DNA from: JAYSFC01 sp041913505
GTDB taxonomy: Bacteria; Pseudomonadota; Gammaproteobacteria; Burkholderiales; Burkholderiaceae_C
NCBI GenBank assembly: GCA_041913505.1
Contig: JAYSFC010000022.1
Coordinates: 1 to 36,759 of the forward strand
DNA: 36,759 nt
Reading direction: 5' to 3'
Made by a program: the position numbers and the translations under genes. The notes under the pieces were generated by a model, which was not told where the DNA came from, made no database searches, and saw only the letters and a list, made by a program, of their open reading frames with translations. This document shows positions 15,088 through 21,104 of this stretch, in pieces (the first letter of the stretch is position 1; each line of letters starts with the position of its first letter).

Positions 15088-16998
15088 ATGTCCGCTGCCA
15101 CGCCCCGTGTGCTGTCCGTCATCCCGCCGATGACGCAGCTCAACACGCCTTACCCCTCCACCGCCTACCTCACGGGCTTTCTGCGCTCGCGCGGCGTGGC
15201 CGCCTTCCAGGAGGACCTGGCGATCGCGCTCGTGCTGCGGCTGCTCTCGCGCGAGGGACTGGCCCAGGTCGCTGGCCATGCACAGGCGCTGCCGGAGGCG
15301 GCGCGCAGCCCGGCCGTGCAGTCGTTCCTCGCGCAGCGCGAGCGCTACCTCGCCACCATCGGCCCCACCATCGCCTACCTGCAGGGGCGCGACAGCACGC
15401 TGGCCCACCGCATCGCGGGCCGCGCCTGGCTGCCCGAGGGGCCGCGCTTCGCCGCGCTCGACGTGTTCGAGGACGACGGCAGCGGCGACCCGCTGGGCTG
15501 GGCCTTCGGCGCCCTGGGCCTGGCCGACAAGGCCAAGCACCTGGCCACGCTCTACCTCAACGACCTGGCCGACGTGCTGCGCGACGCGGTGGACGAACGC
15601 TTCGAGTTCGTGCGCTACGCCGAATCGCTCGCGGGCAGCCAGCCCACGTTCGACCCGCTGGCCGAAGCGCTGGCCCAGGCCCCAACCCCGGTGGATGAGG
15701 CCTTGCAGACGCTGACGCACGAGGCCATCGAGCGCCACCGGCCCGACGTGGTGCTGCTCTCGGTGCCGTTCCCCGGCTCGGTCTATGGGGCCTTCCGCAT
15801 CGCGCAGGCCATCAAGGCGCGGCACCCACGCACCGTCACCGTGCTGGGCGGCGGCTTCGTGAACACCGAGCTGCGCGAGCTGGCCGATGCGCGCGTGTTC
15901 GACTTCTTCGACTACGTGACGCTGGACGCGGGCGAGCGCCCGCTGCTCGCACTGCTGGAGCATGTGGCGGGCCAGCGCGGCCGCCAGCGCCTGGTGCGCA
16001 CCTTCGTGCGCGGGGACGACGGCAACGTGCAGTACATCAACCTGGTGGAGCCCGACGTGGCCTTCGCCGAGGTAGGCACACCGACCTGGGACGGGCTGCC
16101 CCTGAACAGCTACCTGTCGCTGCTCGACATGCTCAACCCCATGCACCGGCTGTGGAGCGATGGGCGCTGGAACAAGCTCACCGTGGCGCACGGCTGCTAC
16201 TGGAAGAAGTGCAGCTTCTGCGACGTGAACCTGGACTACATCGGCCGCTACGAGGGCGCGAGCGCCCAGGTGCTGGCCGACCGCATCGCGTCAATCGTGG
16301 CCGAGACGGGGCAGACCGGCTTTCACTTCGTGGACGAAGCCGCGCCGCCGAAGGCGCTCAAGGCCCTGGCCACCGAGCTCATCGCGCGCGGCACGGGCAT
16401 CTCGTGGTGGGGCAACGTGCGCTTCGAGAAAACCTTCACGCCCGAACTCGCCGAGCTGCTGGCCGACAGCGGGTGCATCGCCATCTCGGGCGGGCTCGAG
16501 GTCGCCTCCGACCGGCTGCTCGCGCTCATGAAGAAGGGCGTCAGCGTGGACCAGGTGGCGCGCGTGACCAAATCGTTTGCCGACGCGGGCATCCTCGTGC
16601 ACGCCTACCTGATGTACGGATTCCCGACCCAAACCGTGCAGGACACGGTGGACGCGCTCGAGTACGTGCGCCAGCTCTTCGCCAACGGCTGCATCCAGAG
16701 CGGGTTCTTTCACCGCTTTGCCTGCACCGTGCACTCGCCCGTGGGCCAGAACCCCGCCGAGTACGGCATCACGCTCGCGCCGCTGCCGCCGGGGGGCTTT
16801 GCAAAGAACGACGTGGCCTTCACCGACCCCACGGGCGTGGACCACGACGCGCTGGGCGCGGGCCTCAAGAAGGCCATCTACAACTACATGCACGGCATCG
16901 GCCTGGAGGAAGACGTGCGCATGTGGTTCCCGTTCAAGGTGCCCAAGACCACGGTGCAGCGCCAGCGCATCGAGCGGGCGCTGCGCGCGCGGGGCTGA
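15088..16998 (+). CDS. Radical SAM protein with N-terminal B12-binding-like domain
   Basis: 636-residue protein. The first 300 residues resemble the B12-binding half of cobalamin-dependent radical SAM enzymes (VLSVIPPMTQLNTPYPSTAYLTG; VVLLSVPFPGSVYGAFRIAQ; VTVLGGGFVNTE) but lack the DxHxxG cobalamin-His motif, so actual B12 binding is uncertain. The radical SAM core starts at LTVAHGCYWKKCSFCDVNLDY with cysteines C370, C375 and C378: a CX4CX2C spacing, not the canonical CX3CX2C. A glycine-rich GLEVASDRLL and a C-terminal HRFACTVHSPVGQNP region follow. The substrate is unknown; family members act in methylation, cyclisation or rearrangement. It stands alone, 105 nt after the cyclase gene and 62 nt before tetR. 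A GATAAT hexamer at 15038-15043 might be a -10, without an obvious -35. Confidence 0.85.
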   Translation: MSAATPRVLSVIPPMTQLNTPYPSTAYLTGFLRSRGVAAFQEDLAIALVLRLLSREGLAQVAGHAQALPEAARSPAVQSFLAQRERYLATIGPTIAYLQGRDSTLAHRIAGRAWLPEGPRFAALDVFEDDGSGDPLGWAFGALGLADKAKHLATLYLNDLADVLRDAVDERFEFVRYAESLAGSQPTFDPLAEALAQAPTPVDEALQTLTHEAIERHRPDVVLLSVPFPGSVYGAFRIAQAIKARHPRTVTVLGGGFVNTELRELADARVFDFFDYVTLDAGERPLLALLEHVAGQRGRQRLVRTFVRGDDGNVQYINLVEPDVAFAEVGTPTWDGLPLNSYLSLLDMLNPMHRLWSDGRWNKLTVAHGCYWKKCSFCDVNLDYIGRYEGASAQVLADRIASIVAETGQTGFHFVDEAAPPKALKALATELIARGTGISWWGNVRFEKTFTPELAELLADSGCIAISGGLEVASDRLLALMKKGVSVDQVARVTKSFADAGILVHAYLMYGFPTQTVQDTVDALEYVRQLFANGCIQSGFFHRFACTVHSPVGQNPAEYGITLAPLPPGGFAKNDVAFTDPTGVDHDALGAGLKKAIYNYMHGIGLEEDVRMWFPFKVPKTTVQRQRIERALRARG

Positions 16999-17029
16999 TC
17001 CTGCCCTGATTTGGGAGCATCTGGTTTTT

Positions 17030-17047
17030 TTCGCACATACGTGCTAA
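17030..17047. promoter_or_regulatory. Probable TetR operator upstream of tetR
   Basis: TTCGCAC-ATAC-GTGCTAA, 13 nt before the tetR ATG, is an 18-bp inverted repeat with one mismatch. It is nearly identical to the perfect repeat at 17711-17728, and both precede genes of the same cluster, indicating autoregulation. It overlaps a possible -10 (TAAATT). Confidence 0.7.
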
Positions 17048-17060
17048 ATTTGCATCCACC

Positions 17061-17663
17061 ATGGATGCCAAAACCCAGAAAGCGGAACTCACGCGCGCGG
17101 CCATCGTAGGAGCGGCGCTGGACCTCGCCGCGGCCGAAGGGTTGGAGTCCATCACGCTGCAGGCCGTGGCCGACCGCGTGCAGCTTTCCAAGAGCGGCGT
17201 GTTCTCGCGCGTGGGATCGCGCGAGGCGCTGCAGAAGGCCGTGATCGAGGAGTACGGCCGCGAGTTCCTGGCCGACGTGTTCGTGCCCTCCATGCAGCAG
17301 CCCAAAGGCCTGCCGAGGCTGCAGAGCATCGTGCGGCGCTGGATCGCGCGCATCCGCGACGTGGAGGCCACGCGCGGCTGCATCTTCACTGCAGGCGCGT
17401 TCGAACTCGACGACCGCGAGGGCGAACTGCGCGACCTCCTGCACGGCGAGATCACGCGCTGGCGCGCCGCGCTGCGGCGCACGGTGGTGCAGGCCGTGGA
17501 AGCCGGCCACCTGCGCGCCGACACGCCCGCCGAACAGCTCGTGGGCGAGATCTACGCACTGGCCATCGGCCTGATGCACGACGTGCGCTTCCTGCGCGAT
17601 GCACAGGCCCCATCCCGCACCGAGGCGTCCTGGGAACGCCTGGTCAAGAGCTACCAAGCCTGA
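17061..17663 (+). CDS. TetR-family transcriptional regulator
   Basis: 200-residue TetR-type regulator. Helix-turn-helix: ITLQAVADRVQLSKSGVFSR (31-50) followed by VGSREALQKAVIEEY, the standard TetR signature. The C-terminal ligand/dimer domain (70-200) is of the type with GCIFTAGAFELDDREGELRD. Two matching 18-bp palindromes, one before this gene and one before the small peptide/hydrolase pair downstream, indicate that it represses both itself and the following transcription unit. The ligand is unknown; the regulated alpha/beta hydrolase suggests a lipid or ester. ATG 17061 is the first start after the operator; a ribosome site is weak (CATCCACC). It is not co-transcribed with the radical SAM gene, since an operator lies between. 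Confidence 0.92.
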   Translation: MDAKTQKAELTRAAIVGAALDLAAAEGLESITLQAVADRVQLSKSGVFSRVGSREALQKAVIEEYGREFLADVFVPSMQQPKGLPRLQSIVRRWIARIRDVEATRGCIFTAGAFELDDREGELRDLLHGEITRWRAALRRTVVQAVEAGHLRADTPAEQLVGEIYALAIGLMHDVRFLRDAQAPSRTEASWERLVKSYQA

Positions 17664-17690
17664 ATCCACGAGATTCCGGCCATGGAGCCC

Positions 17691-17728
17691 TTGTTTTTCT
17701 TTTCCCAAATTTCGCACAATCGTGCGAA
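17691..17728 (+). promoter_or_regulatory. Promoter with overlapping TetR operator before the 37-aa peptide
   Basis: TTGTTT (17691-17696), 18-nt spacer, CACAAT (17715-17720) form a plausible sigma70 promoter. The 18-bp repeat TTCGCAC-AATC-GTGCGAA (17711-17728, 7-bp arms perfect) overlaps the -10, so bound repressor would block transcription. The arms match those of the site at 17030-17047. Confidence 0.7.
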
Positions 17729-17741
17729 GAAAGGAACCGCC

Positions 17742-17855
17742 ATGCTGATCCTTCTCGCCCTCGCCGCCTCCGGGGCCGCCCTGCGCCTGGCCTGGAGCGC
17801 CCTGCAGACGCTGCGCGCGCTGCCGCGCAGCAATGCCGACTGGATTTTCTACTGA
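17742..17855 (+). CDS. 37-residue hydrophobic small protein
   Basis: ATG CTG ATC start at 17742 with AAGGA 6 nt upstream, stop TGA at 17853-17855. The product begins MLILLALAASGAALRLAWSA (one likely membrane helix, 1-20) and ends in a polar tail LPRSNADWIFY. The gene follows directly on the TetR-controlled promoter and lies 9 nt before the alpha/beta hydrolase gene, so it is the first cistron of that transcript. Codon use (GCC, CTG, CGC) matches surrounding genes. I do not recognise a family; it may be a membrane anchor or partner for the hydrolase, or a leader whose translation couples to it. The conserved-looking PRSN-W-F-Y tail argues against chance. Confidence 0.6.
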   Translation: MLILLALAASGAALRLAWSALQTLRALPRSNADWIFY

Positions 17856-17864
17856 GCCCGCACC

Positions 17865-18764
17865 ATGACGACCTCTACCGCTTTGCAGGCCGGCTCGGCC
17901 TACTACCAGAACGCCCCGGCCCTCGGCGCCCTGCGCTGGATGATGGGCACCACCGAGCGGTTGGCGCCCGCGCTGGCCGTGCGCGCGGCCTACCGGCTGT
18001 TTGGCACGCCGCTGCCGCTGCGCCGGCCCGGCCGGCCGGAGGACTGGAGCGCGCACTGGCAAGTGGAGCGCTGGCCCTTCGAGAACGCGGAAATCACGCT
18101 CTACCACCTCGACACGCCCACACCGGGCCCAACGGCCCTGCTGCTGCACGGCTGGGGCGGCCATGCGCGCCAGATGCGGGCCCTGGCCGAAACGCTGGCT
18201 GGCCAGGGCTTGGCCCCCGTGCTCGTGGAGATGCCCGCGCACGGGCGCAGCCGGGGCCGCATGAGCAACCTGCCCCAGTTTTCGCGCGCGCTCGAGTATG
18301 TGGCCGAGCGGCTGCGCGCCGAGGGTGCGTCGCTCGGTGCGGTGGTCGCGCACTCGCTCGCGGCCAACGCGGCGGCCCACGCCGTGGGCCGCGGCCTGCC
18401 CACCCAACGGCTCGTGCTGCTGGCGCCGCCCGCCTCACCGCACGAGTTCACGCGGCTGTTCGCGCAGGTGTTCGGCCTGTCGGAGCGCACCCGCGCGGCC
18501 CTGCAGCAGCGCATCGAGGCGCGGGAGGGCATTCTCATGCGCCAGTTCGAGCCCGCCGCCGTGGGGCCGCGCGTGCGCGTGCCCACGCTCGTGGTGCACG
18601 ACCGCGGCGACAGCGTCAACCGATTTGCCGATGGCGAGGCCTACCGCGACGCGATCGCGGGCGCGCGCCTCGTGGCCACCGAGGGCCTGGGCCACCGCAA
18701 GATGCTGCAGGCGCCCGAGGTGCTGCAGGCAGTGGCGGCCTTCGCACGGCCTGGCGCGCTGTAA
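17865..18764 (+). CDS. Alpha/beta hydrolase
   Basis: 299-residue alpha/beta hydrolase. Oxyanion motif LLLHGWGGHARQM (92-104), VEMPAHGRSRG (121-131), nucleophile elbow AHSLA with S164 (the usual GxSxG reads A-H-S-L-A), acid D249 in VVHDRGDSVN and His277 in GLGHRKM complete a catalytic triad. No signal peptide; the N-terminal 60 residues (YYQNAPALGALRWMMGTTER) form an amphipathic lid-like or membrane-associating segment. ATG 17865 follows the 37-aa peptide gene by 9 nt, and the pair is controlled by the TetR operator at 17711-17728. The substrate is unknown; esterase or lipase activity is the family's default. Relatives in Comamonadaceae are often annotated simply as alpha/beta fold hydrolase. 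Confidence 0.88.
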   Translation: MTTSTALQAGSAYYQNAPALGALRWMMGTTERLAPALAVRAAYRLFGTPLPLRRPGRPEDWSAHWQVERWPFENAEITLYHLDTPTPGPTALLLHGWGGHARQMRALAETLAGQGLAPVLVEMPAHGRSRGRMSNLPQFSRALEYVAERLRAEGASLGAVVAHSLAANAAAHAVGRGLPTQRLVLLAPPASPHEFTRLFAQVFGLSERTRAALQQRIEAREGILMRQFEPAAVGPRVRVPTLVVHDRGDSVNRFADGEAYRDAIAGARLVATEGLGHRKMLQAPEVLQAVAAFARPGAL

Positions 18765-18850
18765 CGGCACGGCCCGTTCGGGCCAGCACGGGGGAAAATT
18801 CGGCCCAAAGCCTCTAACATCGCTCCACTTTTCATAACAAGGAGTGATCG

Positions 18851-20143
18851 ATGGGACTTTTCCAATGGACCGAGCGGCCCGCGCAGGCGCTGCAGTCGGG
18901 CGGCGTCATCGGGCCCGATGAGCGCCTGCCCTGGCCGCAGACGGCGCTCATGGGCGTGCAGCACGTGATCGCCATGTTCGGCGCCACGGTGCTCGCGCCC
19001 ATCCTCATGGGGTTCGACCCGAACCTGGCCATCCTCATGAGCGGCATCGGCACGCTGATCTTCTTCCTGATCACCGGCGGCAAGGTGCCGAGCTACCTGG
19101 GCTCGAGCTTCGCCTTCATCGGCGTGGTGATCGCAGCCACGGCCTACGCGGGCAAGGGCCCGAACGCGGCCATCGGCGTGGCGCTGGGCGGCATCATCGC
19201 CTGCGGCTTCATTTACACGCTGATCGGCCTGGTCGTGCAGGCCGTGGGCACGGGCTGGATCGAGCGCTTCATGCCGCCCGTGGTGACGGGCGCCGTGGTG
19301 GCCGTGATCGGGCTGAACCTCGCGTCCGTGCCGGTCAAGAACATGGCGGCCAACAACTTCGAGAGCTGGATGCAGGCCGTCACCTTCCTGTGCGTGGGCC
19401 TAGTGGCCGTGTTCGCGCGCGGCATGGTGCAGCGCCTGCTGATCCTCGTGGGCCTGATCGTGGCGAGCGTCGTCTATGCGGCACTGACCAATGGGCTGGG
19501 CCTGGGCAAGCCGCTTGACCTGTCGGGCGTGGCGAACGCCGCCTGGTTCGGCATGCCGCAATTCCATGCGCCCGAGTTCAGCGCGCCCGCCATGCTGCTG
19601 ATCGCGCCCGTGGCCATCATCCTCGTGGCCGAGAACCTGGGCCACATCAAGGCCGTGACGGCCATGACCGGCAAGAACCTCGACCAGTACATGGGCCGGG
19701 CCTTCATCGGCGACGGCGTGGCCACCATGGTGAGCGGCACCGCGGGCGGCACGGGCGTGACCACCTATGCCGAGAACATCGGCGTGATGGCCGCCACGCG
19801 CATTTACTCCACGGCCGTGTTCTTCGTGGCCGCGCTGATCGCGCTGCTGCTGGGCTTCTCGCCCAAGTTCGGCGCGCTGATCCAGGCGATTCCGCTGCCC
19901 GTGATGGGCGGCGTGTCCATCGTGGTCTTCGGCCTCATCGCGATCGCGGGCGCCAAGATCTGGGTGGACAACAAGGTGGACTTCTCGCAGAACAAGAACC
20001 TCATCGTGGCCGCCATCACGCTGATCCTGGGCACGGGCGATTTCACGCTCAAGTTCGGCGACTTCGCGCTCGGCGGCATCGGCACCGCCACGTTCGGCGC
20101 CATCCTCCTCCACGCGCTGCTGGGCCGCAGCCGCAACGCCTGA
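18851..20143 (+). CDS. uraA: Uracil/xanthine permease, NCS2 family
   Basis: 430-residue nucleobase:proton symporter of the inner membrane with the NCS2 14-segment pattern. Key residues as in UraA: E261 in VAENLGHIKAV and E308 in GGTGVTTYAENIG, corresponding to E241 and E290 of the E. coli protein, which contact uracil; also KVPSYLGSSFAFIGV (78-92). These fit UraA/RutG rather than the xanthine subgroup. A strong ribosome site (AAGGAG, 7 nt) precedes ATG 18851. It is transcribed alone: the upstream hydrolase ends 86 nt before, with a small GC hairpin (18771-18784), and a strong stem (20150-20174) follows. Specificity for uracil over other pyrimidines is inference. Confidence 0.92.
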   Translation: MGLFQWTERPAQALQSGGVIGPDERLPWPQTALMGVQHVIAMFGATVLAPILMGFDPNLAILMSGIGTLIFFLITGGKVPSYLGSSFAFIGVVIAATAYAGKGPNAAIGVALGGIIACGFIYTLIGLVVQAVGTGWIERFMPPVVTGAVVAVIGLNLASVPVKNMAANNFESWMQAVTFLCVGLVAVFARGMVQRLLILVGLIVASVVYAALTNGLGLGKPLDLSGVANAAWFGMPQFHAPEFSAPAMLLIAPVAIILVAENLGHIKAVTAMTGKNLDQYMGRAFIGDGVATMVSGTAGGTGVTTYAENIGVMAATRIYSTAVFFVAALIALLLGFSPKFGALIQAIPLPVMGGVSIVVFGLIAIAGAKIWVDNKVDFSQNKNLIVAAITLILGTGDFTLKFGDFALGGIGTATFGAILLHALLGRSRNA

Positions 20144-20149
20144 GCCTTC

Positions 20150-20174
20150 GCCGCCCCCGGCTGCCGGGGGCGGC
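20150..20174. terminator. Bidirectional hairpin between convergent uraA and zinc-ribbon gene
   Basis: Perfect 11-bp stem GCCGCCCCCGG (20150-20160)/CCGGGGGCGGC (20164-20174) with a 3-nt loop, exactly filling the 32-nt gap between convergent genes. The T-tracts on either side are minimal, so efficiency is uncertain. Confidence 0.6.
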
Positions 20175-20175
20175 T

Positions 20176-20913
20176 TCAGCGCCGCAGGAACGCCCAGATC
20201 AGCTCGGCGCCGGCCCAGAGCAGGTCCAGCCCGTCGGGCGAGCTGCTACCAGACAGGCGCTCCTTCTGCTCCTCGCGCTGCGCCCGGGCGCGACTTCGCT
20301 CCACGGCCACCAGCGCGTCGGCCAACTCGTGAGGATCCGGGGGTGCGGCCTCCCGGCGCGCCGCGCCGGCGTGGCGCTCCAGGGCTTCGTCCACCGCCTT
20401 GGGGTCCAGCAGCGACAGGGCTGACCGGCAGTACGGGCAGGCGTGGTCGCGGCGGATGTCCACCGCCCCGCCGCAGCCCGTGCACTGGATGGTGCCCACG
20501 CGCTGCGCCAGCGCCTCGATCTCGAGCGACGAGAGGTGGCGCACAAAGCCCTTTTCCACCATGAAGGCACCGAAGGTGCTGAAGCGCCCATGGCCTGCGG
20601 CGCAGCGGTAGGTGCGGTAGCGGCCACCCCGGGCCAGGTCGTAGCCCGCGTCCAGCGCGCGGTCGCAGCGCGGGCATTGCAGCCGCGTGGCCAGCGGTCG
20701 GTGGGCTTCGCCCCGGCGGCGGTGCAGCAGGTCGAACAGATCCAGCACCGCGGCGGCCGCCAGGCGCGTGTTCTCCTGCGGGTCGAACCACAGGCCCTGG
20801 CACGCAAAGCACAGGTCCAGCTCCAGCACGCCGCCGCCATGGGCGGCGAAGCGCTGGACTTCGGCGGGCTGGTGGCAGGAAGGGCAGCGGGACGCGGGCA
20901 TCATGGCCCGCAT
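20176..20913 (-). CDS. Triple zinc-ribbon protein (zf-TFIIB-like)
   Basis: 245-residue soluble protein with three Cys-rich modules: C10-x2-C13 / C35-x2-C38, the latter in LCFACQGLWFDP as in zf-TFIIB domains; C80-x2-C83 / C104-x3-H108; and C144-x2-C147 / C159-x2-C162. Each can bind one Zn. Between are the conserved-looking blocks FSTFGAFMVEKGFVRHLSSL (111-130) and a C-terminal basic/acidic helix ending in a hydrophobic LDLLWAGAELIWAFLRR. The function is unknown; zf-TFIIB proteins may bind nucleic acid or proteins. Possible starts are ATGs at 20913, 20904 and 20901, none with a strong ribosome site; 20913 is given. It is monocistronic and convergent with uraA. Confidence 0.82.
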   Translation of the reverse strand: MRAMMPASRCPSCHQPAEVQRFAAHGGGVLELDLCFACQGLWFDPQENTRLAAAAVLDLFDLLHRRRGEAHRPLATRLQCPRCDRALDAGYDLARGGRYRTYRCAAGHGRFSTFGAFMVEKGFVRHLSSLEIEALAQRVGTIQCTGCGGAVDIRRDHACPYCRSALSLLDPKAVDEALERHAGAARREAAPPDPHELADALVAVERSRARAQREEQKERLSGSSSPDGLDLLWAGAELIWAFLRR

Positions 20914-21017
20914 GGTAGCCGCACCGCCGGTGTGCCCAGCGCCCGCCCGTTTACACGGGGCTGACACCGTGACTGCACACTGGGTCATTCAGGTTAACCC
21001 CAAGAGGGAAAACACCA

Positions 21018-21104
21018 ATGTCTTACCATTACTGTGCACGCATTGCACCTGCATGCCGCCCCCGCCTGGGCGGCTTTTTTACAACCGGAGATAACCCCCC
21101 ATGA
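21018..21104 (+). CDS. 28-residue leader ORF containing a terminator, overlapping the CoA-transferase start
   Basis: ATG at 21018, preceded by AAGAGGG with 9-nt spacing, opens a 28-codon frame beginning MSYHYCARIAPACRPRLGGF and ending TGA at 21102-21104, which overlaps the next gene's ATG (21101) as ATGA. An intrinsic terminator (21055-21080) lies inside its second half, and a short hairpin (21034-21048) near its start. This is the layout of a translated leader controlling a downstream gene: a ribosome moving through would melt the terminator and deliver itself to the CoA-transferase start. The residues GGFF arise from reading the terminator itself, so only the N-terminal half could be a sensor. 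I do not know a described family for it. Confidence 0.5.
   Translation: MSYHYCARIAPACRPRLGGFFTTGDNPP
21034..21048 (+). promoter_or_regulatory. Upstream leader hairpin
   Basis: GTGCA (21034-21038)/TGCAC (21044-21048) with loop CGCAT. It is located inside the leader ORF, 6 nt before the terminator stem, where a pause or anti-terminator hairpin would lie in an attenuator. Confidence 0.35.
21055..21080 (+). terminator. Intrinsic terminator/attenuator before the CoA-transferase
   Basis: GCCGCCC (21055-21061), 6-nt loop, GGGCGGC (21068-21074) followed by TTTTTT (21075-21080): a textbook rho-independent terminator on the plus strand. The nearest upstream plus-strand gene (uraA) ended 900 nt earlier with its own hairpin, so this signal most likely acts on the CoA-transferase leader transcript. 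Confidence 0.75.

Noticed and set aside
12430..16191. Very long minus-strand open frame (about 1250 codons) opposite ubiM, the cyclase and the radical SAM gene
   Set aside because: Antisense shadow produced by high GC content; its translation is His/Arg/Gly-rich low-complexity without domains, while three well-defined genes lie on the other strand.
18771..18784. GGCCC-GTTC-GGGCC hairpin after the alpha/beta hydrolase as terminator
   Set aside because: Stem of 5 bp without a T-tract; may contribute but cannot be called.
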